From positions 1-36,476 of the forward strand of contig JAPMTX010000158.1 of NCBI GenBank assembly GCA_026552855.1: a stretch of 36,476 nucleotides of DNA, read 5' to 3'. The DNA is from Candidatus Methanoperedens sp. (GTDB lineage Archaea; Halobacteriota; Methanosarcinia; Methanosarcinales; Methanoperedenaceae). Shown in pieces: positions 19,893 to 27,717 of the stretch. How positions within the stretch are numbered: the first letter of the stretch is position 1; each line of letters begins with the position of its first letter. A program made the position numbers and the translations under genes. Under the pieces are notes generated by a model. That model saw nothing but the letters and a program-made list of their open reading frames with translations. It had not been told where the DNA came from and did no database searches.

Positions 19893-20186
19893 ATGGAAAC
19901 TGATATTAGCAAAGTACTGCGAAGCGCTTTATCTACAGGCAAAGTGCTCATCGGAACAAAACAAACGGTAGATGCTGTAAAGAATGGGAAAGCACAGGCA
20001 GTTGTAGTATCTGCAAACTGCTCGGAACAAACAATGAAAGATATCAGCGGTGTACATGTAATAAAGTACCCGGGGTCTGGCGTTGACCTGGGTGTCGCCT
20101 GCGGTAAACCGTTCTCGATCGCCACACTTGCTGTGCTTGAACCTGGGGAATCGGATATCCTCTCTTTCGGGAGTACGAATGAGTGA
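19893..20186 (+). CDS. rpl30e: Ribosomal protein eL30 (L30e)
   Basis: A 97-residue protein of the L7Ae/L30e RNA-binding family: TGKVLIGTKQTVDAVKNGKA, then AVVVSANCSEQTMKDI and GVDLGVACGKPFSIATLAVL. eL30 belongs to the large ribosomal subunit and is encoded within the polymerase operon in most euryarchaea. GGAG stands upstream of ATG 19893. The stop codon overlaps the nusA start by 8 bases. Confidence 0.95.
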   Translation: METDISKVLRSALSTGKVLIGTKQTVDAVKNGKAQAVVVSANCSEQTMKDISGVHVIKYPGSGVDLGVACGKPFSIATLAVLEPGESDILSFGSTNE

Positions 20187-20610
20187 AGTCAAATTAAGTA
20201 CTGAAGGAATAAGATATATAGCGTTATTTGAGAGCCTCACCGGAGCCAGGGCGCGGGATTGCTTTGAGGATATGGAGAACAACAGGCTGGTATTCGTGGT
20301 AAAGAGCGGGGATATGGGACTTGCGATAGGTAAGGGCGGGGACCGCATTAACCGCGTGAAGAAAGCTATTGGCAAGCATGTCGAGGTGATAGAGCACTCA
20401 GAAGACCCAGTTGAGTTCGTGAAAAACGCTTTCCATCCTGTCTCTATAAAGAACGTCAGTATTGCGGAGAAGGATGACAAGCGCATAGCTTATGTAGAGG
20501 TACTTACTAAGGAGAAGGGGCTTGCCATCGGGAGAGACGGCAAAAATATCGAAAAGATAAAAAAGCTCTCCGCAAGACACCATAATATAGACGATGTGAT
20601 TATCCAATGA
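20179..20610 (+). CDS. nusA: NusA-like transcription factor (two KH domains)
   Basis: A 143-residue archaeal NusA, consisting only of two KH domains; bacterial NusA has additional S1 and N-terminal domains. KH GxxG-type loops are seen in LAIGKGGDRINRVKKAIG (about residues 52-69) and LAIGRDGKNIEKIKKLS (about 115-131). ATG 20179 was chosen because GGGAGT lies just upstream and because longer frames run antiparallel into L30e. It binds RNA and is thought to modulate termination or rRNA transcription. The overlap with rpl30e implies coupled translation. Confidence 0.95.
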   Translation: MSEVKLSTEGIRYIALFESLTGARARDCFEDMENNRLVFVVKSGDMGLAIGKGGDRINRVKKAIGKHVEVIEHSEDPVEFVKNAFHPVSIKNVSIAEKDDKRIAYVEVLTKEKGLAIGRDGKNIEKIKKLSARHHNIDDVIIQ

Positions 20611-20640
20611 AAATTATCTACACTGGAGGAAAATAACCTC

Positions 20641-21069
20641 ATGGGCAAAGGAATATACGCCGCTCGCAAACTAAAGAGCGAACATAAGAAATTCAGATGG
20701 AGCGACAGGAATTACAGCAGACGTGCTCTTAACCTTGATGTAAAGGCAGACCCCCTGGGCGGTGCGCCCAGAGCAAGGGGAATTGCGCTTGAAAAGGTCG
20801 GAGTAGAGGCAAAACAGCCCAACTCTGCCATCCGCAAATGCATACGGCTTCAGCTTATCAAGAACGGGAAACAGATCTCGGCATTCTGTCCGGGTGACGG
20901 TGCGATCAATTATATCGACGAGCATGATGAAGTGGTCGTGGAGAGGATAGGCGGAAGGATGGGCGGCGCCATGGGGGATATCCCGGGCGTGCGCTGGAAG
21001 GTAGTGGCTGTGAATAACGTGGACTTAAGACAGCTTGTCCTCGGCAAGAAGGAAAAGCCGGTGAGATAA
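20641..21069 (+). CDS. rps12: Ribosomal protein uS12
   Basis: A 142-residue small-subunit protein at the decoding centre. The universal [19 protein letters not shown] stretch (about 57-75) and the loop [14 protein letters not shown] are present. GGAGG lies 11 bases before ATG 20641. It is followed by rps7 after a single base. In archaea and bacteria this pair is normally continued by fusA and tuf. Confidence 0.98.
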   Translation: MGKGIYAARKLKSEHKKFRWSDRNYSRRALNLDVKADPLGGAPRARGIALEKVGVEAKQPNSAIRKCIRLQLIKNGKQISAFCPGDGAINYIDEHDEVVVERIGGRMGGAMGDIPGVRWKVVAVNNVDLRQLVLGKKEKPVR

Positions 21070-21070
21070 T

Positions 21071-21631
21071 ATGCATAAATTATTCGGAAAATGGGATTTT
21101 ACAGAGGTTGAGGTAAAAGACCCCAGTATCAGGAACTATGTCAGCCTTGCACCTGTGACCATACCGCATAGCGGCGGCAGGAACGCAAAGCAGCAGTTCA
21201 GCAAGTCGAGCATGAACATCGTGGAGAGGCTTATTAACAAGATCATACGCGAGGAGAACAATACAGGCCAGAAGATCACCGCGATCAGGATGATCCAGGA
21301 AACCTTCGATGTCATCAATAAGAAGACTGGACAGAACCCCATACAGGTGCTGGTCAACGCCGTCTCAAACGCAGGACCGAGAGAGGAGACTGTCAGGCTG
21401 CAGTACGGCGGCATAGCAGTCCCGAAATCTGTGGACACAGCCCCTCAGCGCCGCGTGGATACTGCGCTCAGGCTTATCGCGCAGGGTGCGCAGCAGGCTT
21501 CGTTCGGCGCGAAGAAGAGATACGTGGATGCGCTCGCCGATGAGATAATCGCGGCGGCAAACTACGATGTTAAAGGTTTTGCCATGGGCAAGAAGGATAA
21601 CATCGAAAGAGTGGCGAAAGCGGCAAGGTAA
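21071..21631 (+). CDS. rps7: Ribosomal protein uS7
   Basis: A 186-residue head protein of the small subunit that binds the 3' major domain of 16S r[40 protein letters not shown] and the arginine-containing [19 protein letters not shown] are family signatures. Length fits archaeal uS7. It ends the conserved operon here: 4 bases behind its stop stands a strong hairpin with a T-rich tail, and the usual next gene fusA is absent. Confidence 0.98.
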   Translation: MHKLFGKWDFTEVEVKDPSIRNYVSLAPVTIPHSGGRNAKQQFSKSSMNIVERLINKIIREENNTGQKITAIRMIQETFDVINKKTGQNPIQVLVNAVSNAGPREETVRLQYGGIAVPKSVDTAPQRRVDTALRLIAQGAQQASFGAKKRYVDALADEIIAAANYDVKGFAMGKKDNIERVAKAAR

Positions 21632-21635
21632 GTGC

Positions 21636-21676
21636 TTCGCCTTTTCCGAAAGGCGAATTTTATTATTTTTATATTA
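21636..21676 (+). terminator. Terminator of the RNA polymerase/ribosomal operon
   Basis: TTCGCCTTT (21636-21644), loop TCCG and AAAGGCGAA (21649-21657) form a perfect 9-bp hairpin followed by a T-rich run to about 21676. It starts 4 bases after the rps7 stop. Confidence 0.8.
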
Positions 21677-21729
21677 TAGCCGCAGATGAAGTCGGATTAA
21701 CGCGGTGAGGCCGTAAGAATTATTCCGTA

Positions 21730-21873
21730 AGTTATATCACCAAGCGAGATATAACTACCTCAAACCTTCCCTCACTCAGGGGAGAGGAAAAGCTTTCCCA
21801 TGAAAAACTTAAATTACAATGCCCTGGCATTGCGGTTTTTCATGTTTCATGCATGAGCGTTTGCTCATGAGTG
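21730..21873. repeat. Cluster of three hairpins in the gap after rps7
   Basis: The gap 21658-21963 holds no gene. It contains AGTTATATC/GATATAACT (21730-21738 and 21748-21756, perfect 9 bp), an imperfect stem CATGAAAAAC...AATGCC/GGCATT...GTTTTTCATG (about 21799-21844), and CATGAGC-GTTT-GCTCATG (about 21853-21870, perfect 7 bp). The dense structure could be remnants of mobile-element ends or a structured RNA; no known family is recognised. Confidence 0.45.
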
Positions 21874-21963
21874 TTTTTAGGCGAAAAACGTTGGCAAGCC
21901 AGGTACATTTAACAGTAGTTGGCAAGGTAAAGTTTATCATCACACTATCCATATCTTTTCTAT

Positions 21964-22303
21964 ATGTCATCGTTCATTGAAACGAGGTTATACCAAACCC
22001 TCAAGAAAAAATTCTATCCGATATTTGAATTCAATCAGAGACACAATGTCACTGTAGGCAGACCAGAAAATCTTTTAGACTGCATTGTTCATGCAGCCAT
22101 TAGAAGCTGGAGTAACAAAAGACATTTCCAGTCACAGTCTCAGACATAGCTTTGCCACACATCTGTTAGAAAGCGGGGTAGATTTAAGATATATACAGGA
22201 GCTATTGGGGCATAAGAGTAGCAAGACGACAGAAATATATACTCACGTCAGCAATAAAGAAATGATTAAGACTGTTCAGACAAAATGGTATAGACGAACA
22301 TAA
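21964..22303 (+). pseudogene. Tyrosine recombinase (phage-type integrase), C-terminal remnant with frameshift
   Basis: The last about 60 residues, [20 protein letters not shown] then [20 protein letters not shown] and THVSNKEM, contain the HxxR box, the second His and the nucleophile Tyr of XerC/D-type recombinases. The N-terminal core-binding domain and first catalytic Arg are missing. The recombinase segment CIVHAAIR at 22081-22104 is in the other frame and would join AGVTKDIS after a small deletion near 22104, so the gene is also frameshifted. The 40 residues before (from ATG 21964, MSSFIETRLYQTLKKKFY) are not recognised and may belong to a second mobile gene. Not functional as it stands. 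Confidence 0.7.
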
Positions 22304-22354
22304 GTTCGGATATAATACTAAAATATAAGGATATACGAACTCAAGTTCGGATAT
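22303..22354. promoter_or_regulatory. Repeated half-sites AGTTCGGATAT upstream of the nuclease gene
   Basis: AGTTCGGATAT occurs at 22303-22313 and 22344-22354, and its near reverse complement ATATACGAACT at 22331-22341. The last two form a 24-bp palindrome with a 2-base centre and one mismatch. It lies 77 bases before the restriction nuclease start and looks like an operator. No regulator gene is adjacent. Confidence 0.45.
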
Positions 22355-22430
22355 CAACGAGTTGTAAGCAATTCTTGGGTGCAATGAAACAAAAATGCGT
22401 GCATTAAAAATAATCAAGGAAAATTGAAAC

Positions 22431-23456
22431 ATGCCCAAATTTCTAACCATTTCACCAACACACATACCTGGTAAAAAACCTTATGCATGGGAGAAATTTC
22501 GCGATGGAAACTATATTGCAATCGGTTGGAGTGATCTTGGTGATTTGACTGGTCTTTCAGTTGAACAGGTTGTTTCCAAAATCAGAAAGCATCATTTTAA
22601 TAGTGAAACCAATGCTATTAGTACATTCACTAAATTTTTGGCACTCGAAATCGGAGATATAGTCGCAGTTAACAATGTTAATTTTGGTTTATTTGGTGTC
22701 GGCAAAGTTACTTCTGGATATAAATTTAAATTGGACATGCATGATACCGGTTCCGAGGATGACGACAAGGAATTTTACTCTCATTATCGTAAAGTAAAAT
22801 GGCTCGTAACTGATTACAAACGGAAAGAAGATTTATTGCGTATCGATGAAAAACTGTGGAAGCCTTATGGAACAACTGGAACATTAGAACAAGATGTCCC
22901 AGATTTCATAAAGCGTTTGCTAAACATGCCGGTTTCAGATAAACCGAAACCAGATGAGTTAATCCAACCAGATTTCTTAAAAACCGTCATCGACTATATC
23001 GCAATTTTAAAGAAAGATGCAGCACACAAAGAAAGAGCTCATGAGTCCATCGTAGAAGATTTCTTATGTTCCCTGGGTTATGAAAAACACAAGCACATTA
23101 AATATCGACAAGGCCGTTTAGATGTTTCAATCTATAATGATGATCGGGTGGTGTTACTTTTGGAAGTAAAAAGGGATTGGCAATTAGATTTTGAAACTCA
23201 TATGAATGATGTTAAACAGGCTTATTCTTATTCTCTTGAAAAAGGAATTCGTTTTGTTATTTTAACGAATGGTGATTATTACGCATTATTTGATCGGCTT
23301 AAAGGGCTATCTATAGACTCTAATCTTGTCGGTTATTTTCAATTGTCCCAACTTAAACGTGAAGATTTAAAAATTATTGATCGACTTAAAAAAGACAATC
23401 TGTTTAAAACAGATATAAAAGAGCTATTCGTAAATTTATCAGAATCGTTTCAATAA
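22431..23456 (+). CDS. Restriction-type nuclease: PUA/EVE-like reader plus HsdR_N-like PD-(D/E)xK domain
   Basis: A 341-residue protein. The N-terminal 130 residues (YIAIGWSDLGDL at 28-39, then LEIGDIVAVNN and LFGVGKVTSGYKF at 72-99) resemble PUA/EVE-like domains that read modified bases in Mrr/McrB-type enzymes. Residues 200-341 form a nuclease domain like the N-terminus of type I HsdR: Glu205 (HESIVEDFLCSLGY), Asp231 (GRLDVSIY), Glu245 and Lys247 (LLLEVKRDW), then KQAYSYS with Gln263. There is no ATPase and no methylase nearby, so a type IV-like, modification-dependent restriction role is the best guess. AAGGA lies 9 bases before ATG 22431. The gene is more A/T-rich than its neighbours and uses CGN arginine codons (mainly CGT) where the host prefers AGG/AGA, so recent transfer is likely. 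Confidence 0.75.
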   Translation: MPKFLTISPTHIPGKKPYAWEKFRDGNYIAIGWSDLGDLTGLSVEQVVSKIRKHHFNSETNAISTFTKFLALEIGDIVAVNNVNFGLFGVGKVTSGYKFKLDMHDTGSEDDDKEFYSHYRKVKWLVTDYKRKEDLLRIDEKLWKPYGTTGTLEQDVPDFIKRLLNMPVSDKPKPDELIQPDFLKTVIDYIAILKKDAAHKERAHESIVEDFLCSLGYEKHKHIKYRQGRLDVSIYNDDRVVLLLEVKRDWQLDFETHMNDVKQAYSYSLEKGIRFVILTNGDYYALFDRLKGLSIDSNLVGYFQLSQLKREDLKIIDRLKKDNLFKTDIKELFVNLSESFQ

Positions 23457-23578
23457 AATGCGCGTGTGAAAGAATTGCGCTCAAGAACTGCGTCTGACAG
23501 CGGCTATACGCTGCGCCGCCTGGCACATACTCGCTTCGCTCGTACGTCGCATAGCGATCTTTATGCTTACTTCATAGA

Positions 23579-23600
23579 GAGTTCATATTTGTATGAACTC
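23579..23600. repeat. Perfect 9-bp hairpin downstream of the nuclease gene
   Basis: GAGTTCATA (23579-23587), loop TTTG, TATGAACTC (23592-23600). No T-run follows, so it is not a classical terminator. Confidence 0.5.
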
Positions 23601-23773
23601 AGAATCCAAATTCGCTGATTTTCACAAGTACATGGAATTTTATATCCCACAAGGTTATTAGGGATTTGTAAATACTGAAAGCTGCCACTCTCACTATTTT
23701 CGTGCCCATTCTTGCCGATAAAAGCCAAAAAAACAAAAAACGATAGAAGGTCTCATGCACCCGCACCGGGATG

Positions 23774-23793
23774 CCCCGTTTTCGAAAACGGGG
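23774..23793. repeat. 20-bp perfect palindrome
   Basis: CCCCGTTTTC is followed directly by its reverse complement GAAAACGGGG. It stands in the gap between the nuclease gene and hicA. A palindrome of the same length and similar CCCC...GGGG layout sits in the tRNA-Trp intron (32928-32947). Confidence 0.6.
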
Positions 23794-23903
23794 TCGTTAA
23801 CTGAAGGCGATTCTCTTATTATGTTCCTAAAAGCAAATAAAGGCCAGGCAAGATTCAGTTCTATAAAAAATTAGGTGCGCATAACATATTTTACTAAAAA
23901 ATC

Positions 23904-24143
23904 TCATTCCATCAATTTAATAAACTCTTCTCTTGTCAATCCTGATTGCTTGATAATCGATATCAGAGTCCCCTTTGGGACCGGGTCTCTTTTTGGGATA
24001 ATGACGAGATACTTTTCTCCGTTATTCCCTACTCTGACCAAAGCAATATGACTGCCTTTACCCTTAATGGGCGCGTAATCAAACCCGGCTTTAAGGAGGC
24101 GTTTTATAATCTTATTTGATGGAACAGAAGGAAGTTTGCTCAC
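23904..24143 (-). CDS. hicA: HicA-type mRNA interferase toxin
   Basis: A 79-residue dsRBD-like toxin of the HicA/YcfA family. LPSVPSNKIIKRLLKAGF matches the N-terminal helix, GKGSHIAL carries the catalytic histidine (His32), and KGTLISIIKQSGLTREEF is the family's C-terminal helix. HicA cleaves mRNA when not held by HicB. Its ATG overlaps the stop of hicB (24140-24143), so translation is coupled and antitoxin is made first. All key residues are intact, in contrast to the decayed DUF104/PIN pair at 856-1147. Confidence 0.88.
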   Translation of the reverse strand: MSKLPSVPSNKIIKRLLKAGFDYAPIKGKGSHIALVRVGNNGEKYLVIIPKRDPVPKGTLISIIKQSGLTREEFIKLME

Positions 24144-24385
24144 ACTGCCACACCAATGGTAGAAGTGAATTTATTTGGCGAATGTAAGGATGCAGCAAAA
24201 TCATTTAAAATTCCCAGAGCTTTGGCATTCTCAAGATATAATTCAACAGCTTCTTTCAGGTTAAGAAGAGCTTCTTCTGGTGTGTCACCCGCACTGGCAA
24301 CTTCAAGTTCAGGGCATTTTGAAACATAAACATCATCTTCCTGCCAGATTATAGCTGTGACATTTAATTTTTCCATACTTTTCAT
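24140..24385 (-). CDS. hicB: HicB-type antitoxin
   Basis: An 81-residue protein with the partial RNase H fold of HicB: LNVTAIIWQEDDVYVSKCPE, VASAGDTPEEALLNLKEAVE and LYLENA. The C-terminus lacks the ribbon-helix-helix or HTH domain found in many HicB proteins, so self-repression by this protein alone is doubtful. Start is ATG 24385 or, as in many homologues, ATG 24376 (MEKLNV); neither has a good ribosome binding site. It precedes hicA with a 4-base overlap. Confidence 0.85.
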   Translation of the reverse strand: MKSMEKLNVTAIIWQEDDVYVSKCPELEVASAGDTPEEALLNLKEAVELYLENAKALGILNDFAASLHSPNKFTSTIGVAV

Positions 24386-24523
24386 ACTTATTGAAGGGTA
24401 ATTCTTGTTATTAAATTTTTGGTTGAACTCTTCCCTATTTTAAATACTTAACATACTGAGCGGCAAAAATAGCATTATACAGTTGACATTTTAGCAAGCT
24501 TCATTCTCGAAAAATAAAAGATG

Positions 24524-24540
24524 CGGGCGGCAAGCGCCCG
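24524..24540 (-). terminator. GC-rich terminator hairpin after the CxxC-x17-CxxC gene
   Basis: CGGGCG-GCAAG-CGCCCG forms a 6-bp stem directly after the stop at 24548 (minus strand) and is followed on that strand by a T-rich run. On the plus strand TTTTTATTTA follows, so it could work in both directions. Confidence 0.65.
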
Positions 24541-24547
24541 TTTTTAT

Positions 24548-24736
24548 TTAATATCTCTTTGGTCTATGGTTCTGGTAGCATTCTCTGCAGTATACCGGTC
24601 TGTCGCCGGACGGCTTGAATGGTACTTCAGTTTCCTGATGACAATCTGCACAAGTTGCTTTGTGCATCTCTCTTGGACCCATATGCATATTTCTTGGACC
24701 AGTCGGCCTGAAACCGCCTTTTCTTTCGTAATTCAT
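24548..24736 (-). CDS. CxxC-x17-CxxC zinc-ribbon protein
   Basis: A 62-residue protein. Residues 1-28 are Gly/Pro/Met/Arg-rich and probably disordered (RPTGPRNMHMGPREMH). Residues 29-53 contain CADC, exactly 17 residues, then CREC, the spacing of the CxxC-x17-CxxC family (TIGR04272). Between them lies the typical VPFKPSGDRPVYC stretch. These proteins bind zinc and probably RNA; function is not established. GGAGAT lies 11 bases before ATG 24736. It is 30 bases downstream of the TRAM gene on the same strand, suggesting one RNA-related operon. Confidence 0.85.
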   Translation of the reverse strand: MNYERKGGFRPTGPRNMHMGPREMHKATCADCHQETEVPFKPSGDRPVYCRECYQNHRPKRY

Positions 24737-24766
24737 ATTTATATATCTCCGTTGATTTAATTCTTC

Positions 24767-25006
24767 TCAGTTCTTTTCAGCAAGGGCTGCAATCGCGAAT
24801 TTTCGCAAGACTCGCTCTATCTTAATCGTGACATGATCTCCGACCTTCGTGCCTGGCACAAAGATCACAAAACCCTGTATACGTGCTATACCATCTCCCT
24901 CTCTGGCAATGCCCTCAATTGCGACATTGTGGATACCGCCGGTTGAGACAGGAGAATTTCTATCTTGTTCTGTAAACAATCTTTTACCTCTGTTTTTTTT
25001 AATCAA
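24767..25006 (-). CDS. TRAM domain protein (archaeal RNA chaperone type)
   Basis: A 79-residue protein consisting of a short basic tail and one TRAM domain: VAIEGIAREGDGIARIQGFV then IFVPGTKVGDHVTIKIERVL. Stand-alone archaeal TRAM proteins bind RNA and act as cold-shock-like chaperones in methanogens. Start is TTG 25006 behind AGGT; an alternative is TTG 24979 behind GAGGT, which would shorten it by 9 residues. Both precede the domain, so the fold is unaffected. Confidence 0.88.
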   Translation of the reverse strand: MIKKNRGKRLFTEQDRNSPVSTGGIHNVAIEGIAREGDGIARIQGFVIFVPGTKVGDHVTIKIERVLRKFAIAALAEKN

Positions 25007-25235
25007 TTTACCTAAAAAAGTAAAACAGACGGGAAAACCCCTGAATCTATAACTTACCCAATAGCTAACTGATATACACTAATTTAACCCACTTATATAT
25101 ATACTCTTTGTAGTACCAGTGTCTTCCAACGATACATTGGCGACGAAGCTGGCACTAGTATCCTTGTTCAAATCTATTCTCCTGTGCCGCATTAAAAGCA
25201 AGTAAACCCACCTCCATAACCACAACACTTATATT
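25007..25235. other. Divergent promoter region between TRAM and cytochrome c maturation genes
   Basis: About 230 bases, A/T-rich with several TATA-like stretches (TTATATATATAC at about 25094-25105). No gene is seen. It separates the TRAM operon (minus) from the cytochrome c maturation operon (plus). Confidence 0.5.
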
Positions 25236-25256
25236 ACTTTACATCTATTGTAAAGT
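25236..25256. promoter_or_regulatory. 21-bp operator, site A (first thioredoxin gene)
   Basis: ACTTTACA (25236-25243), spacer TCTAT, TGTAAAGT (25249-25256): a perfect 8-bp inverted repeat. It lies between a TATA-like TTATAT (25229-25234) and the TTG start at 25266, where binding would block the start of a leaderless or near-leaderless transcript. Related sites are at 29128-29148 and 32799-32819. Confidence 0.7.
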
Positions 25257-25265
25257 CAGATAAAC

Positions 25266-25715
25266 TTGAAGAAATGGATATTCGTATCACTCGCCCTGAT
25301 AGTTCTCTTCTCAGGCTGTTTGAGCACACAATCGGTAGAATCAGATGCAGGCAAATTGGTATTAAAAGGAGTGACATTCAGTACCGACCTTCAGCCGGCT
25401 CTGGAGACGGCAAAAACGCAGGGCAAGCCGCTGTTCGTATATGTACGCTCTGAATACTGCGGCTGGTGCAAGAAATTTGAAGAAGAGACGTTCACTAATC
25501 AGAGTGCCATCAAGACATTAAACGAAAACTTCATATTGGTCTCAATAGATGTGAACAAGCAAAAGAACGAGACCAGGAACTTCAGGGTACATGGCACGCC
25601 CGCGGAGATATTTCTTGACTCAAACGGCATTGAGATAAAAAGAATACCAGGTTATACGGATACCCAGACATTTCTTAATGTAATAAACCAGATCGCAAAA
25701 CAAAAAGAGGCATGA
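25266..25715 (+). CDS. Thioredoxin-fold lipoprotein, extracytoplasmic
   Basis: A 149-residue protein starting at TTG 25266. Residues 1-18 (MKKWIFVSLALIVLFSGC) are a lipoprotein signal with lipobox FSGC, so the protein is anchored outside the membrane at Cys18. The domain has active site EYCGWCKK (Cys65, Cys68) and cis-proline loop HGTPAEIFL. Such thioredoxins resemble the DsbD C-terminal domain and accept electrons from CcdA to keep haem-binding cysteines of apocytochromes c reduced. It is the first gene of the plus-strand cluster and overlaps the PCYCGC gene by ATGA. The operator at 25236-25256 lies immediately upstream. Confidence 0.88.
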   Translation: MKKWIFVSLALIVLFSGCLSTQSVESDAGKLVLKGVTFSTDLQPALETAKTQGKPLFVYVRSEYCGWCKKFEEETFTNQSAIKTLNENFILVSIDVNKQKNETRNFRVHGTPAEIFLDSNGIEIKRIPGYTDTQTFLNVINQIAKQKEA

Positions 25716-26971
25716 AAATGAAGCCTGAAAAGAAAGCAAAGAACATAAAAGTAAAGAACGAAAAAATCCCTACGAAGAAGGGGAACAGTATGTTGATCAT
25801 TGGAGTGGCAGGTGTAGTATTGCTTGCCGTTATAGGATATTTCATCCTCTCAGGCGGTTCGACCGACAACTCCTCGCCAAATGGCACGAGCGAAGTAAAA
25901 CTCCCGAGTTACGCTTATACGAACCCGATGACGTTGAAGGGATATAAATACGCAACCGAACATCCCGATGTTCTTGAGCAGATACCCTGCTACTGCGGAT
26001 GCGGCGGGCACTCAGGTCACAGGTTCCTGCGCGACTGCTTTATCAATGACGACTGGACGTACGATGACCATGCCTCATTCTGCGATGTATGCATAGGAGA
26101 AGCAGTTAAAGTACAGGATTATCTTGCATCAGGCAAGACGCTCAAGGATGCCAGGGCGCTGATAGACCAGGAGTACGGCGCCAAATATTCTGACGGCAAG
26201 ACGAATACGCCGGCGGTGAGCGACTCTTATATACCAATCCTTTCACCGAAACTTTCAGGCTTACCTGCTCCGGCGCCAGCGGATACCTCAAAATTAACAC
26301 TGGCTGATAATTTCAAAAACCTTGCAGATGGACTGAAACTTACGCCTGTCGGGGTATATACCGCGTATTTTACCAACATCAAACTGCTTATCGGGACGAA
26401 CATGGAAGAACAGTATGTAACCACAATGTCTGAACCGGATGCTTTCTATGGTAAAAAATTAATTGGCATGTATAGCGCGGATTATAGTCCCAACCCGGCT
26501 TCATGGATCGAACTGCATGACCTGGGTTATGATAATACAAAGGATGCAGCTATAAGAGCACATGCTGAGCCGGGAATGAAGAACATTGTATATACAAGAC
26601 CGCTCATTTACGGGCACAGCCAGAATGTGGATAATGTTCTAAAATTGATGACCGACCCGAAAAGTTTGGAGACATCATATCAAACATATAAACCTCTGCT
26701 TGATTCTGTTGATAATCAAAATGCCGGGTATGCAGAAGTGAAAAAGATACCTAATAAGTTCTCCGACATGAATTACATGAGCCTGACCCCTGTTAACGGT
26801 AAAATTGAGCTCATCAAAGCGTATAACATAACGGATAATAAATCCATACCTTCTGCCCTGGACAAATATACCCCGCAGATCAAAGATAAGGTATTGATAA
26901 TAAAAGTAACAGGCGATCTGGCTACAGTTCAGGCTGAAGCTGATAATATAGACACAGCAGCCAGAACATAA
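25712..26971 (+). CDS. Membrane-anchored PCYCGC-motif protein
   Basis: A 419-residue protein. After a Lys-rich start, residues 27-47 form one membrane helix; the rest is probably outside. Residues 92-97 are PCYCGC followed by GGHSGH, Cys109, and FCDVC (Cys124, Cys127), the pattern of the PCYCGC family (PF13798) whose function is undefined. The Cys-rich domain ends at about residue 155. Residues 175-419 form a larger domain that I do not recognise. It lies between a thioredoxin and CcdA, so the cysteines are probably redox active and may handle apocytochrome thiols or haem, the job of CcmH in bacteria, but this is inference. ATG 25718 is an alternative start. Confidence 0.75.
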   Translation: MKMKPEKKAKNIKVKNEKIPTKKGNSMLIIGVAGVVLLAVIGYFILSGGSTDNSSPNGTSEVKLPSYAYTNPMTLKGYKYATEHPDVLEQIPCYCGCGGHSGHRFLRDCFINDDWTYDDHASFCDVCIGEAVKVQDYLASGKTLKDARALIDQEYGAKYSDGKTNTPAVSDSYIPILSPKLSGLPAPAPADTSKLTLADNFKNLADGLKLTPVGVYTAYFTNIKLLIGTNMEEQYVTTMSEPDAFYGKKLIGMYSADYSPNPASWIELHDLGYDNTKDAAIRAHAEPGMKNIVYTRPLIYGHSQNVDNVLKLMTDPKSLETSYQTYKPLLDSVDNQNAGYAEVKKIPNKFSDMNYMSLTPVNGKIELIKAYNITDNKSIPSALDKYTPQIKDKVLIIKVTGDLATVQAEADNIDTAART

Positions 26972-26982
26972 ATAGAATATAA

Positions 26983-27711
26983 ATGCCGACAGCACCATCA
27001 GTATTCTGGGTTTTCGTAGCAGGAATGGCGACACTGATAACGCCGTGCGTTCTTCCAATACTGCCTGCGGTGCTGTCAGGCTCGGTCGGGAGCAGGCTGC
27101 GTCCAGTGGCTATAGTCACGGGCATGTCCATAACCTTCACGCTGATGGGCATACTTATTTCCGCTGTTGCATCTTTTACATTTTTTGCTGATTACCTGCG
27201 CTGGTTCTCGATAATTTTTATTATCCTCATGGGTGCAGTGCTTTTCGATGAAGATATAAACCAGACATACGTAAGGCTTACAAGCTCTATCGTGAACTTC
27301 GGCAGGGAACGCGCCTCGTTTTTTGGGAACTTCAACTCAAAAATATCCAGAGAGGGGCTCCTTGGCGGTCTGTTCCTTGGTATGTCTTTAGGCATACTCT
27401 GGATCCCATGCGTTGGTCCTATACTGGGCTCGGTTTTCGCATACGTGGCAGAGAGTTCGGCGAGTACGGGCGATCTTCTGCATGGTGCAGTTCTTCTCCT
27501 GGTATACTCTCTTGGAGTCAGCATCCCGATGCTCATCATAGCATATTCGGGCAAGGGCATATCCGGACACATAAGCTGGTTCGTGAAGCGCGGTCAATTC
27601 TTGAAGAAGCTCTCAGGTCTGGTATTAATACTCGTAGGGCTGATGATGCTCTTTGGAATAGATAAATATATCAAGGCAGTACTGCTGCCTTATTTCCCAG
27701 TCTATATTTGA
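26983..27711 (+). CDS. ccdA: Cytochrome c biogenesis protein CcdA (first copy)
   Basis: A 242-residue protein with six membrane helices of the CcdA/DsbD-beta family. The redox cysteines are Cys22 (ITPCVLP) and Cys143 (WIPCVGP), each in the first turn of a helix and mirrored in the two halves. It carries electrons from cytoplasmic thioredoxin across the membrane to an extracytoplasmic acceptor, here most likely the CGWC lipoprotein encoded two genes upstream or the PCYCGC protein. Its start is 11 bases behind the stop of the PCYCGC gene, so it is in the same operon. Confidence 0.92.
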   Translation: MPTAPSVFWVFVAGMATLITPCVLPILPAVLSGSVGSRLRPVAIVTGMSITFTLMGILISAVASFTFFADYLRWFSIIFIILMGAVLFDEDINQTYVRLTSSIVNFGRERASFFGNFNSKISREGLLGGLFLGMSLGILWIPCVGPILGSVFAYVAESSASTGDLLHGAVLLLVYSLGVSIPMLIIAYSGKGISGHISWFVKRGQFLKKLSGLVLILVGLMMLFGIDKYIKAVLLPYFPVYI

Positions 27712-27717
27712 GGTCGC

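Larger units (their letters stand above)
23457..23903. other. Gene-free stretch with two strong palindromes
   Basis: About 450 bases without a plausible gene. It starts with a GC-rich, partly self-complementary segment (about 23490-23560) reminiscent of an element end, then carries two perfect hairpins listed separately. It separates the nuclease gene from the end of hicA. Confidence 0.5.

Noticed and set aside
20083-20178. N-terminal extension of NusA by 32 codons
   Set aside because: It lies inside rpl30e in another frame; ATG 20179 has a ribosome binding site and gives the normal length.
22431-23456. Complete type I restriction system
   Set aside because: Only the nuclease-like N-terminal domain of HsdR is present; no helicase, HsdM or HsdS gene is nearby.
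23490-23560. Integron attC-like site after the nuclease gene
   Set aside because: The GC-rich segment is partly self-complementary, but the consensus core sites and spacing of attC could not be found.
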